Below, one piece after another: positions 50,354 to 59,074 of a stretch of 64,000 nt of DNA. The stretch spans positions 1 to 64,000 of the IMG/VR virus record IMGVR_UViG_3300045934_000106. The stretch is one strand, 5' to 3'. The notes under the pieces were generated by a model. It did not search any database, had not been told where the DNA came from, and was given only the letters and a program-made list of their open reading frames with translations. Within the stretch, counting starts at the first letter, position 1, and each line of letters opens with the position of its first letter. This DNA is from a virus. The position numbers and the translations under genes were made by a program.

Positions 50354-50523
50354 TGACAGGTGATCCGGTACTTCTGCTGCAAGGGCGGCGACGCGCAGAT
50401 CACGTCAATCGTCACCGCCTTGACGAACTCGAACTCTTGGGCATGGCGATACGCCAGGGCCGCGAGGCCGAGCACGAGCAGCCCCGCGAGCGTGCCGCCG
50501 AAGGCCAGGGCGAACGTCCGCAT
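50350..50523 (-). CDS. Small membrane protein (57 aa)
   Basis: The start at MRTFALAFGGTLAGLLVLGL gives a single hydrophobic helix with a soluble tail containing Cys (VICASPPLQQKYRITCQ). It is coupled to the adaptor gene (ATGA) and shares one base with the tailspike gene. It could be a signal-anchored protein. Function unknown. Confidence 0.6.
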   Translation of the reverse strand: MRTFALAFGGTLAGLLVLGLAALAYRHAQEFEFVKAVTIDVICASPPLQQKYRITCQ

Positions 50524-52667
50524 CACTTCAACAACAGCCGGAGCAGGGGCTTCAGGTAGCTGATGATTTCCGGCGGCAGCTCTGGCTCGGTGCGGGGATC
50601 GGGAAACTCGCTCGGGGTGTAGTAGAGGACCCACGCCGAACCGTTCCAGCGATAGAGCTGGCCATCAGGCGTCGCGCCGTTCGTGGTGTTCCACTCGCCG
50701 ACATCCGTCGCCCAGAAGGCGACATTGACGAGCGTCGGCGTGATGGTGTTCATCTGCGCGAAGGTGCCGACGCCGACCCCATGGCCCGACTGCGCCGCGG
50801 CGGCGCTCCCGTCGAACCCGGCGGAGGCGTGGCCGTGCGGGTAGCCGTCGTGATCGAACTTATGCGTCCCAGAGCGGACCGGGTGATTCTGATTGTGCGT
50901 CCCGCCCCACGGCAGATTGGTGTTGTTGACGCCGACTGTGTTCAACCACTGGTAGCACCCTTCGACCACCTGATCGTACGGAATGACCGGGACGTGATCG
51001 CTCTGTGCATTGTTCGCCGTGCCGGTGTAGTTCGGCCGGTGGAGGTTGAACGAGAAATTGTTCGCCGTCGGCGCCGGGTCCGCGAGGATGTCATACGTGC
51101 CTTCGATGTCCCCCTTGGTCGAGCCGAGGTGAATGTAGTCGTCCGCGTCCAACCCGTGATTGGTCCGCGTGGCCGTCACGAGGCTGTTGGTGTAGCTGTA
51201 GTTGAACGTGCGCGACGAAATCCGCGTGCCCTGACCGGCGCACGAGTTATCGAAGAGCTGATTCACGCGGTTGATCTCGACGACGAGGGGCGGATCGTTG
51301 TCCGTGAACCGGTGCGGCTCGTTCGCCTGTTCCGCGGCGAGGTCGACGGTCAGCACGCCGATCCCATCCGTGACGCCGTTATTCGACCGGATGCGCCCAT
51401 GGCACATCGGCGACGCCGGGACGGTGGATCCGTTCCCGCCGTTGGAAAAGCACCCCTGGACCTTCAGCACCATGTCGACGTAGTCGTCTTCGATCCACGT
51501 CACATTGCCCGCTGTCGTGATTTCCCATTCGTGCCCGTTCGCGTGCGGTGTGATGGTGCCAATCGTGAACACTTTGAACGGATTGCCGGCGTCGTTGAGG
51601 TCCCAGATGCACTCGCCATCGGCGGAACAGAAATGCCGCCCCTCGTGTGAGTCCCAGCGGTTCGTCTCGAACTGGCCGACGCTATCGTTGTTGGCGAGGT
51701 CCTCGTAGTCGTTCATGAACGCGATCCAGGACCCAGAGCGGAGCTGCCCCTGGTTGCTCACGCCGACGAAGGTGTTGCCGTAGTATTCGCCGCACCGGCT
51801 GCCACGGAGACGCCCGCCGCTCTCGGTGCCGTGCGCGTTGATGTTGCCGTTCTGGACGTAGTTATACCGAAACACGTAGCTCGTGCCGCCCCACGAGTCG
51901 GTGACCGGAATGCCGCTCGTCAACGAACCCGTCTTGACGATGTAGTTCGACTCCATGAGGACGGTCGTCGTGGTCCCGCGTGGACACGGATCCGCCCACC
52001 TCTGATCGGGATAGGCAAAGCTGTTCGCGGTCGTCCCGACGTTCTGCATAAAGTCGGTGCCGGAGGTGCGCGAGAAATAGTTGTGGTCAATGAGGCCGTT
52101 CCCCGTGAACGGCTCGAAGAACTGATCCGGGTCACTGGTGGTCGTGAAGCGGATATGGTCGTACCGGAACATCCGATCATCGAGCGGATCGCCCGTGGTC
52201 TGTCCGTTGACTTGCAGCAACCCGGCGCCCGTGCCGAGGTTCGTCGCGCCATCGAGAAAGGCGACATGCGCGAGACGCGCCGTGGTGCCGGTCGCCGTCG
52301 TGATCACAAACAGCGACGACGTGCTGCCGGCTGGGAGGTCGTTCGTGATGATCGTGGTGCACGCTGACGGGATGCCTTCGATGCCGCCCATCGTCTCGAG
52401 CGTGCAATCCTCCTCGCCCCGGACGGTGATGTCGTGGGCCTGCGGCTGCAACGTGACCTGCGCCGTCCACGAGCACGAGCCCGTCTTGATATAGACCGTG
52501 TCAATTTCGCCGGCCGAGGCTTCCGCCTCGTCGATCACTTTCTGCACGTCTCCCTCTTCGCACGAGGCCGACGTGACCGAGTCGCGCAGGGTGAGCGTCT
52601 TCAGTTCTCCGGCGGTGGTGACGATCAGAATGATGATGGATGTCGCAACGCTGGCGGCTAACTTCAT
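50523..52667 (-). CDS. Tailspike-like beta-helix protein with signal peptide (714 aa)
   Basis: After a signal-like N-terminus (MKLAASVATSIIILIVTTAG) the protein has a right-handed beta-helix pattern: VQKVIDEAEASAGEIDTVYI, IDHNYFSRTSG, SNYIVKTGSL, RYNYVQNGNINAHG, GEYYGNTFVG. Pectate-lyase-like tailspikes of this type degrade capsule or bind surface glycans. The C-terminus holds Trp/Tyr-rich strands (YRWNGSAWVLYY). Catalytic residues cannot be assigned by eye. Confidence 0.8.
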   Translation of the reverse strand: MKLAASVATSIIILIVTTAGELKTLTLRDSVTSASCEEGDVQKVIDEAEASAGEIDTVYIKTGSCSWTAQVTLQPQAHDITVRGEEDCTLETMGGIEGIPSACTTIITNDLPAGSTSSLFVITTATGTTARLAHVAFLDGATNLGTGAGLLQVNGQTTGDPLDDRMFRYDHIRFTTTSDPDQFFEPFTGNGLIDHNYFSRTSGTDFMQNVGTTANSFAYPDQRWADPCPRGTTTTVLMESNYIVKTGSLTSGIPVTDSWGGTSYVFRYNYVQNGNINAHGTESGGRLRGSRCGEYYGNTFVGVSNQGQLRSGSWIAFMNDYEDLANNDSVGQFETNRWDSHEGRHFCSADGECIWDLNDAGNPFKVFTIGTITPHANGHEWEITTAGNVTWIEDDYVDMVLKVQGCFSNGGNGSTVPASPMCHGRIRSNNGVTDGIGVLTVDLAAEQANEPHRFTDNDPPLVVEINRVNQLFDNSCAGQGTRISSRTFNYSYTNSLVTATRTNHGLDADDYIHLGSTKGDIEGTYDILADPAPTANNFSFNLHRPNYTGTANNAQSDHVPVIPYDQVVEGCYQWLNTVGVNNTNLPWGGTHNQNHPVRSGTHKFDHDGYPHGHASAGFDGSAAAAQSGHGVGVGTFAQMNTITPTLVNVAFWATDVGEWNTTNGATPDGQLYRWNGSAWVLYYTPSEFPDPRTEPELPPEIISYLKPLLRLLLK

Positions 52668-53494
52668 TCCCCTCCTTGGTTCCGCAAGTGCTCGAAGAAC
52701 TCACCGACGTGGAGCAACAGGCCACGTCCGGTCGACGTGGCGGTATCAGCCGCCGCGATCTCGGCCGCGAGACCGGCCGTGTTCACGCTCGACGCGGCAT
52801 CGCAGACCACGCTCGTGTCGTTGTCGGTCCGGTACGAGAGCTGAAACCCGCGCGTGGGCGACGTGCCCGTGTTGTCATCCAGCTCGGTAAAGCCCGTCTC
52901 GTCGTTGAAGAGCGTGCCGGCCTGCGCGCCGCAGAACTTCACCGCCCCGTTGAACGCCGAGCTAAAGGCCGAGAGCGAAATGGTCACATTCGACGGCGTG
53001 TCTGCCGAGTTCCCATTCGACTGCACAACGGCACCCGCGCCATTCGTCCCCGTCGTGACCACGCCGGTGAACTCGATCATGTTGATCGTCACCGCGGAGG
53101 TCGTCTCACCGAAGTTGACCGTATACGTGCCCGATCCGGGCGCCGCGTTCAGGCACCGAAAGAGCGTGACGCGGAACGTCGGCGAGGCTTCGGTGTTGAA
53201 TTGCCGGGAGACGACGGGATCCCAGGTGCACGTCAAACTGCCGTTGGACGAGGCCGTTGGCGTGGCCGGGGTGCCCGAATCGCGGGCACTCAGCACCGCC
53301 AAGAGCACGAGCGCGTTCGCGGTGGGAGACGCCGACGAGGCACTCGTGAAACTCGTGTTGTCTGCGTTGGTTTCCAGCGCACCGTTCGTGACGAGCGCCG
53401 CCGCCAGCGCGCGCCGCGCCTCGATCTGCACGACGTGCCACGGCAGCAGCGAGAGGAGCGCCAGGACGATCAGCCAGATCGGCGGTCGGCGCAT
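52664..53494 (-). CDS. Exported virion-region protein (276 aa)
   Basis: The N-terminus (PPIWLIVLALLSLLPWHVVQ) is a signal peptide or membrane anchor. The rest is a beta-sandwich-like protein with Ser/Thr-rich strands (ALVLLAVLSARDSGTP, AVTINMIEFTGVVTTGTNGA) and four spaced Cys residues that could form disulphides. It is coupled to the tailspike gene. The domain resembles extracellular adhesin-type modules in general form only. Confidence 0.65.
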   Translation of the reverse strand: MRRPPIWLIVLALLSLLPWHVVQIEARRALAAALVTNGALETNADNTSFTSASSASPTANALVLLAVLSARDSGTPATPTASSNGSLTCTWDPVVSRQFNTEASPTFRVTLFRCLNAAPGSGTYTVNFGETTSAVTINMIEFTGVVTTGTNGAGAVVQSNGNSADTPSNVTISLSAFSSAFNGAVKFCGAQAGTLFNDETGFTELDDNTGTSPTRGFQLSYRTDNDTSVVCDAASSVNTAGLAAEIAAADTATSTGRGLLLHVGEFFEHLRNQGGE

Positions 53495-54580
53495 TTACTG
53501 CTCGGTAATGACGCCGTAGATCCCCACGGCAGCATTCGTGTTATCCGTGCTCGTCGGACCGCCCGTGATGCAATAGCCCAGGCCCGTGCCGAACGCGATG
53601 CCCTTCGTCCCGAACGAGAACGCAAAGCCAGCGCCCGATGTGCTCGCCGGAATCGCGAGCGAGAAGGTGAACCCGGTCGCGGAGCTGCACGTCGGCGACG
53701 TCGCGAGGTTGTAGAACCGGATGTAATAGATCGTCGAGGTCGTGTTGACCAAATAGACGCCCATCAACCGGCCGGCTTGGTTGTTCAGCAGCGTCGCGTT
53801 GTTCGATGCCGCGCTCACGACGGGGTTGCCCTGCGATCCGGTGTGTAGCGGATCGTCCGTCGACGTCACGACGCGCGTGGTCGTGCTATCGATGACGCCC
53901 GCGCCCGCCGAGCTCGTGCTGATGGCATTGCCCGACGCGTCATAGACGGTGACGCGCAAGCTGTTCGCCGTGGTGTTCGTGATCGCGTCACCGCCCGCGG
54001 CATCCTTCAACACGCCGTCGTAGGGCAGATCGTCGTTGACGACCTCGCTGCCGGTGGAGTCGACGAGCATCACGCGCAGCGCATCGGCGCCGGCCTGCGT
54101 GACCGCATCGCCCCCTGGCGCATCCTGCAAGACGCCGTCAAAGGACGCGGCCGCCGCGACGCTCGACGCACCGCCCGCCGGACTGCCGCGCAGGAATACC
54201 TCAACCTCGCCGGTCGACCATCCCGACGAGATCACGCGAATCGCGTTCTTCCCCGCCGTCGGACAGTCCCAAATCCCGTTGGCAGACGATCCGGTGACGG
54301 TGACGGTCTCGTCCGGCGCGAGACAGTTCACGGTCTGATAGTTTTCGAGGTCGATCGAGACCTGAAACTCCAGCGTGCCCGTCCACGTCCCGGTCAGCTG
54401 CACGCCGACGGTCGCCCAGCCGCCGGTCGGCAAACCGATACCGCCGGTCAGTAGCTGGACGGGTTCGTCGACGGCGTCGATCGTGCCCGTCGGCACAATC
54501 TGCGCGTCGACCCGTGACGGCGCCAGGAGAGCACCCGCCGCCAGGACGGCGCTCAGCCACCGACACATCCACATCTTCAT
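53495..54580 (-). CDS. Exported beta-rich protein of the tail region (361 aa)
   Basis: A signal peptide (MCRWLSAVLAAGALLAPSRV, then DAQ) is followed by beta repeats. One related unit occurs twice: DGVLQDAPGGDAVTQAGADA and DGVLKDAAGGDAITNTTANS. The C-terminal domain (RLMGVYLVNTTSTIYYIRFY) looks like a jelly-roll. The start is after GAGAG. It lies between receptor-binding and capsid genes and may be part of the adsorption apparatus. The signal peptide is again unusual. Confidence 0.65.
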   Translation of the reverse strand: MKMWMCRWLSAVLAAGALLAPSRVDAQIVPTGTIDAVDEPVQLLTGGIGLPTGGWATVGVQLTGTWTGTLEFQVSIDLENYQTVNCLAPDETVTVTGSSANGIWDCPTAGKNAIRVISSGWSTGEVEVFLRGSPAGGASSVAAAASFDGVLQDAPGGDAVTQAGADALRVMLVDSTGSEVVNDDLPYDGVLKDAAGGDAITNTTANSLRVTVYDASGNAISTSSAGAGVIDSTTTRVVTSTDDPLHTGSQGNPVVSAASNNATLLNNQAGRLMGVYLVNTTSTIYYIRFYNLATSPTCSSATGFTFSLAIPASTSGAGFAFSFGTKGIAFGTGLGYCITGGPTSTDNTNAAVGIYGVITEQ

Positions 54581-54590
54581 TGCTCTCTCG

Positions 54591-54606
54591 CCTTTTTGGC
54601 CCGGCT
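54591..54606 (-). repeat. Second copy of the 16-bp upstream repeat
   Basis: Identical to 26303-26318, this copy starts 11 nt upstream of the start codon of the exported protein ending at 53495. It could be a shared regulatory or promoter element. It could also be chance. Confidence 0.4.
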
Positions 54607-54646
54607 TCGGAGCAGGTGAATCTCGACGCACGGCGGGTGGATCAAC

Positions 54647-54775
54647 TCAATCCCTGCCCCGCCGTACGCCGTGGGTGCTTACGCTTCCTTCGCCCAGGTG
54701 CCGACGATGAACTCGATGCGCCAGGCCGAGGTCCTCGAGGAAGCGCGCCAGCGGTTCGTTGGTGAGATAGGACAT
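54647..54775 (-). CDS. Tiny uncertain gene, possible frameshift (42 aa)
   Basis: It begins MSYLTNEPLARFLEDLG and then turns Arg/His-rich. In the neighbouring frame the same place reads AWRIEFIVGTWAKEA followed by a stop at 54679, which looks more natural. A one-base shift would give a 33-residue protein. Real coding is uncertain. Confidence 0.35.
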   Translation of the reverse strand: MSYLTNEPLARFLEDLGLAHRVHRRHLGEGSVSTHGVRRGRD

Positions 54776-54820
54776 TCAGGATCTCCCTTTGTCGAAAATG
54801 AGTCACACGGACTCGGTTGC

Positions 54821-55204
54821 TTACGTGGCCACCGTGTAGGTGTGACCGACCGCAAGACCGACCACGAGCCACTTGTAGGTGGTGTCGGCCGTGCGAATAC
54901 ACGTCGCCCGGATGAGCGCGCCGATCTTCTGGCCAGAGGTCGATGCCGCGAGCGAGTTCGCCGCCGCATCGTTGAACGTGACGACGTCGCCCGCTGTCGC
55001 GCCGGCCACGACGATGTTCTGATCGGCCACGCCGAGGAACTCGTAGCGGTCGCCGAGGTAGCTGATGTTCGGGGTCGGCAACGTGAACGTCACCGATCCG
55101 GAGGCGCCGCGGTTGGTAAAGAGCGTGCCGCTGCGATCGGCCATGCGGGTCACGCTGTAGGCGGCCGTCTTGTCGACGACACGCTGTTTCGGAACGAGTG
55201 GCAT
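54821..55204 (-). CDS. Beta-rich virion protein, decoration-like (127 aa)
   Basis: The sequence has short regular strands (GSVTFTLPTPNISYLGDRYE, QNIVVAGATAGDVVTFN) and a hydrophobic C-terminus (YKWLVVGLAVGHTYTV). Proteins of this size near major capsid genes often decorate the head or cap fibres. No signal peptide is seen. Family assignment is uncertain. Confidence 0.65.
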   Translation of the reverse strand: MPLVPKQRVVDKTAAYSVTRMADRSGTLFTNRGASGSVTFTLPTPNISYLGDRYEFLGVADQNIVVAGATAGDVVTFNDAAANSLAASTSGQKIGALIRATCIRTADTTYKWLVVGLAVGHTYTVAT

Positions 55205-55219
55205 TGAGGATCTCCCCCT

Positions 55220-55696
55220 TTACGCGGTCGGCATGCCGGCGTTCGAGATCCGCGAGCCCGCCAGCCGTTCCAGCGGGTCATACGCGTCGACCGCAATGTC
55301 TCGATACAGCCCTCGGCGGCGGCGCCGTCGCGACTCGTGCGCCCACGCCTCTTCGTACTCGAGTTCGTCCGAGAGCTTCGCCGCCCCTCGCACGAACAGG
55401 TCTTCGCCTTCCTCACGCAACTCGCGGAGGATGTTCCACGGCCGCGTCAACCATTGCCAATGCACGATCGACACGTGGATGTAGCCGTCCCGCGCCTGGA
55501 TATGCAGATCGGAGTGATCGCCGAGGCCCGCGTTGCACGCCGGCACGCGCCGCGCGCGCCGCTCGAGCACGTAGTAGCCGTCGCGCTCCGCGCTCTTGCG
55601 CAGCCGCAGCGCGGGGTCGGCCAGGGCGAGGTACTCCGGCACATGCGCGGCCCACGGGTCGAGCCGCAGATGTGGAGGCACCGGGACATGGATCAT
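55220..55696 (-). CDS. Hypothetical protein of the head gene cluster (158 aa)
   Basis: A folded N-terminal half (HLRLDPWAAHVPEYLALADP) and a beta segment (DLHIQARDGYIHVSIVHWQW) are followed by a charged helix rich in Arg (AWAHESRRRRRRGLYRDIAV). It may be a head-tail connector component by position. No catalytic motif is seen. Confidence 0.65.
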   Translation of the reverse strand: MIHVPVPPHLRLDPWAAHVPEYLALADPALRLRKSAERDGYYVLERRARRVPACNAGLGDHSDLHIQARDGYIHVSIVHWQWLTRPWNILRELREEGEDLFVRGAAKLSDELEYEEAWAHESRRRRRRGLYRDIAVDAYDPLERLAGSRISNAGMPTA

Positions 55697-55704
55697 CGGG
55701 TCGC

Positions 55705-56385
55705 TTACCTCCGACGGCTCGTGCGACGGATTTCGTCCGGCGTGGGGGCGCTATGCACCGTCAGGTCCGCCTCCTGCGGTTTCTCCCAGCCTGCCGCTTC
55801 GTTGCGCGCGAATTCGGCTTTAGCGTCACTGCCCTCGACCGGTGCGAGCGCCGCTGCAACGGCGTTGTCACTGCCGATCACCTGCTGCTGCGGCTTGGCG
55901 ATGCCACCGCTCGGCGCCAGGCCGAGACCAGGCAACCCGCGGGCGAGATCGCCCGTGCGGCGGATCTGCACGTCGCGATCGACCGGCGAGAGCCCTTCAC
56001 GGTTGAGGCCCTCCGACTTCCCGGCATACCGATCGAGAAAGTCTTCGTCGAACGGCACACACTGATCGTCCGGGTCGACGCCGCGAATGCCGATCCAGCT
56101 CACGAACTGCGGGACCGAGGCGTCATACGGGTTCGGGTTGCGCGTGCCGGGCACGATCAACCGCTTCTGGAGGTGCTGCGCCGTCGCGTACGAGACCTGG
56201 AAGACCGCGCTGGGCGGCACCACGTACGGATCGGCGTTGTGCATGTCCCGCAGCTCGAACGGCCCGCGGTTGATACAAAACACGGGCGTCTCCGGCGAGA
56301 GTTCCTGCTTCTGCTTGTGCGCCGGCAGCAACGTGATGACCTGCGAGAGGTCGATGTCCGTCGGCGGCGTATAGGTGCGTGCCAT
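55705..56385 (-). CDS. Head-associated protein next to the capsid gene (226 aa)
   Basis: The start MARTYTPPTDIDLSQVITLL follows a plausible ribosome binding site (GGAG). The first 110 residues look globular (ETPVFCINRGPFELRDMHNA, VFQVSYATAQHLQKRLIVPG). The rest is linker-like with Pro and Ala. It lies directly after the capsid gene and is probably a minor head protein or connector. The family is unknown to me. Confidence 0.65.
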   Translation of the reverse strand: MARTYTPPTDIDLSQVITLLPAHKQKQELSPETPVFCINRGPFELRDMHNADPYVVPPSAVFQVSYATAQHLQKRLIVPGTRNPNPYDASVPQFVSWIGIRGVDPDDQCVPFDEDFLDRYAGKSEGLNREGLSPVDRDVQIRRTGDLARGLPGLGLAPSGGIAKPQQQVIGSDNAVAAALAPVEGSDAKAEFARNEAAGWEKPQEADLTVHSAPTPDEIRRTSRRR

Positions 56386-56483
56386 GGGTCGAAAGCTCCT
56401 CACTGCCGCGTGCCACGAGCGCGGGTGATGGTGATGCATCACCCGCGCTATACGCGGCTCCGCGTGCTCTGGTCAGACGGGGC

Positions 56484-57827
56484 TTAGGCCGCCTTCACCG
56501 CGAGCTGGTTGACGTCGATCCCTTCCCCGCGCGCGTTCACGTTCGGACGCTGGCAGTGGAAGTTGTCCTGAATGAGGTAGTAAGCGGTGAACTCGTCGTA
56601 CTCCGCCACCCACTTCAGGACGTGACCCTCATCGGCCGCCCACTCGCCTTCGTTCTCGACGTAGCGGGTCCACGAGGCTTTGTTGATGCCGAAGAGCATG
56701 CGATAGGGCGCATCGCGGTCCACGAAGAGCGGGATGTCGCCGTAGGTGATGGCGCGGCCCGCGGGCTTCTTGGCCGCGACGGTGCCGCCGTCCGGACGCG
56801 AGAGATCCGCGCCCGTGTAGCGCCGGTCGGCCTCGAGCAACGTCAGATAGGCGCGGCGGACGGCATGCTCACACGCGAACATGTCGAACTGCTTGCCCGT
56901 CTTGATGTTGACCGCATCGACCATCTGCTGGATGGCGTCCAGCGAGAGCGCGCCGATGCTGGTGGCGACGTAGGCGTTGAGAATGGGATAGGTCGTGCGG
57001 CTCAACCCGTGGTAGGTCGCGACGTAGGTGCCGTCGTCGATCCCCGCGAGCAAGCCTTCCGGCTCCTGGTTGAGCGAGGTCTGCGTGGCCGACTGCGCGA
57101 TGACGATCTTCGCGTTGTCGTCGCAGGTGATCGCTGTGTCGACCGTCACGGACGTCAGGGCGGTGGCGACCGCGGTAACGGTGGCGGTGCCCTGAATGTT
57201 GTTCGACGAGTCGAGGAACGCGAGGAACATGCCCGACGTCGCGTCGCCGTCGATGAAGCGCGCGCCGCCGGCCGAGCCCGCCACGTTGGCCGGGGAGTCG
57301 ACTTCAATGGTGGTGTCGGCGGTCTGCGCGCCGTTGACCAGCGCGAGAATGCCCGACCCATAGCCCCACACGACGCGATTGCGATGGAACGCCATCGCCT
57401 CGGTGAGCGCTTCCATTTCCGCCGGGATGACCTGCTGCCAAGACCCCTTCTTGTTGCGCGACTGTGCGATGACGTTCCGCTCGAACCCGACGCGCCCATA
57501 CGTGTTGCGCATCGGAACTTCGAAGTTCTCGTACACCGAACGGCCGGCCTGCGGCAGACGGCCGCGATTCGGGATCGAGCCAATCGACCGGTTGCGGCCG
57601 ATCATGATCGGGACCACCTTCTGGCGGCCGACCCATGAATCGTCCTTGACCTCTGACTCCATCCACTTCGTCATGAGGTTCTCTTCGTTCACTTGGCTGT
57701 GGATCACGGGACCGTAGTCGTCTTTGAACAACGGATCCCACTGCGTGGTGTCGGACCCCGGCATCCACTGACGGTCATGCAGGCCGTCGAATCGAAGGTC
57801 CGAGCACGCGTGAAAACTGAATTTCAT
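56484..57827 (-). CDS. Major capsid protein (447 aa)
   Basis: The start MKFSFHACSDLRF follows the scaffold gene. The protein has a long N-terminal arm (HDRQWMPGSDTTQWDPLF), a region like the capsid spine helix (WQQVIPAEMEALTEAMAFHR), an inserted beta domain (TTIEVDSPANVAGSAGG) and a final A-domain-like part (KQFDMFACEHAVRRAYLTLL). Size, position after scaffold and this layout fit the HK97-fold coat of short-tailed phages. Direct evidence of the fold is not visible by eye. Confidence 0.85.
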   Translation of the reverse strand: MKFSFHACSDLRFDGLHDRQWMPGSDTTQWDPLFKDDYGPVIHSQVNEENLMTKWMESEVKDDSWVGRQKVVPIMIGRNRSIGSIPNRGRLPQAGRSVYENFEVPMRNTYGRVGFERNVIAQSRNKKGSWQQVIPAEMEALTEAMAFHRNRVVWGYGSGILALVNGAQTADTTIEVDSPANVAGSAGGARFIDGDATSGMFLAFLDSSNNIQGTATVTAVATALTSVTVDTAITCDDNAKIVIAQSATQTSLNQEPEGLLAGIDDGTYVATYHGLSRTTYPILNAYVATSIGALSLDAIQQMVDAVNIKTGKQFDMFACEHAVRRAYLTLLEADRRYTGADLSRPDGGTVAAKKPAGRAITYGDIPLFVDRDAPYRMLFGINKASWTRYVENEGEWAADEGHVLKWVAEYDEFTAYYLIQDNFHCQRPNVNARGEGIDVNQLAVKAA

Positions 57828-57846
57828 TCGCGAGACTCCTGCCCCC

Positions 57847-58908
57847 CTAGCCGATCTGGCGAATGCGGCGCGACACGTCCGCGACCGTGCGTTCTTTCGT
57901 CGCACGGGCGGGCGTGGGCGCACCGGGACCGCCAGCCTGATGCCGGGGGAGCGATTGATTGCGTTGGGCCATACGCTGCGCAGCAGCTCCGGCGGCAATG
58001 CGTTGCGTGGTCGGGTTCACACCCGCCTTCTTCAGGTAGTGCTTGATGGTGGCGTTCGGATCGAGGGTCTTCCCGTTCATCCGGGCGTAGTGGTAGCTGC
58101 CCTTGACACTGTCGAGAAACAGGTCGCGGATGTTCGGGTCCTTGATCTGCTTGGCGGCAGCGTCGATGCCCGCCGCCCAGCGTGATTCGATCGCGGACTG
58201 GCGATCGCGCTGCACGCCACCTTCAAGCGAATCGATCCGTTTCAACGCCCGTTGGTGATCCGCGAGCATGGTGCGAAGCTGGCCCCGAAGTTGATGGACC
58301 GTGCGCGCCTGCTCGAGGAAGTACTTGCCGGATTCGTCCGCTGTGTTCCAGGGGACCTGTTCGTTGAACGGCTCGTCCTGCTGCGGGACTGCCGGGCGAC
58401 GTGTCGTGGCGGGGGTGCCGCCGTCCTCGTCATCCGCGTCGTCGCGCCCCTCGATGAGGAGGCGCCGCAACCTGGCATTGTTCTGGAGACGCTGTTGAAG
58501 CGCCTGATATTGACTGGCCGCGTGCATCAGACCGTCGAGATCGACGCCCTTCAATCGCGCGTTCACGGCGACGTTCTTGGCAACCTTGCGCTTCAGGCGT
58601 CTGTTGTCCTTCAGCAGCTTGCGAAACGTCTTTTCGTCGAGCGGGCGTGTGTCGTCGTCGTCGTCGTCGTCCCTGCCTGCGACAAGGTCTACGTCGTCGT
58701 CCTCGCCCTCTCCCTCGGATCCGGCGTGACGCTCAGCGGCGTCATCGCCTGCCTCACCGAGGGCAGGGTCGTCGGTGCCGTCGTCCAATCCGGGCTCATA
58801 GCCGGGATCGCCTGCGTCGGCGCCTTCTCCGCCAGCGCCGGCCGCGCCATCTTCTGGAGCCAGAAGGGGCATGGCGACCGTGCTGCGGAACATGCGAAAG
58901 AGGTGCAT
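57847..58908 (-). CDS. Scaffolding protein (353 aa)
   Basis: The first 100 residues are extremely acidic (GEGEDDDVDLVAGRDDDDDD). A basic helical part follows (FRKLLKDNRRLKRKVAKNVA), then long helices (LRGQLRTMLADHQRALKRID) and a basic C-terminus (HYLKKAGVNPTTQRIAAG). That layout, just before the coat gene, is typical of scaffold proteins that bind the coat through a basic C-terminal end. An in-frame upstream ATG at 58956 is less likely. Confidence 0.8.
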   Translation of the reverse strand: MHLFRMFRSTVAMPLLAPEDGAAGAGGEGADAGDPGYEPGLDDGTDDPALGEAGDDAAERHAGSEGEGEDDDVDLVAGRDDDDDDDTRPLDEKTFRKLLKDNRRLKRKVAKNVAVNARLKGVDLDGLMHAASQYQALQQRLQNNARLRRLLIEGRDDADDEDGGTPATTRRPAVPQQDEPFNEQVPWNTADESGKYFLEQARTVHQLRGQLRTMLADHQRALKRIDSLEGGVQRDRQSAIESRWAAGIDAAAKQIKDPNIRDLFLDSVKGSYHYARMNGKTLDPNATIKHYLKKAGVNPTTQRIAAGAAAQRMAQRNQSLPRHQAGGPGAPTPARATKERTVADVSRRIRQIG

Positions 58909-58936
58909 GGTCTGCTCTCCTCGAAAATGAGCGGGC

Positions 58937-58996
58937 AAATGAAAAGGGCGGAACACCGACGCAGCGCTTGCGGCGCTGTCGCGTCAGGTCCCGCCC
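58937..58996 (-). terminator. Terminator-like stem-loop before the scaffold gene
   Basis: On the minus strand, an outer GGGCGG/CCGCCC stem encloses an inner stem (AGCGC/GCGCT, GACGC/GCGTC). TTTTCATTT follows. It lies only 29 nt before the scaffold start. It could be an attenuator or an RNase III-type processing stem that sets capsid-gene expression. Confidence 0.6.
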
Positions 58997-59023
58997 TCGG
59001 AACTCACCCGCCCTTGTTGATCG

Positions 59024-59074
59024 CTGAACAGCGTGCGGTGGGCTACCGCAGGCCCGTCGGCCTGTGCTGTTCAG
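59024..59074 (-). ncRNA. Perfect three-way-junction RNA element
   Basis: A 9-bp closing stem (CTGAACAGC/GCTGTTCAG) encloses two 5-bp hairpins: GCGGT/ACCGC with a 5-nt loop and AGGCC/GGCCT with a 4-nt loop. Two unpaired bases flank each side. All stems are perfect. It is in the untranslated region upstream of scaffold and capsid. I know no RNA family that it matches. The strand is taken from the surrounding genes. Confidence 0.6.
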
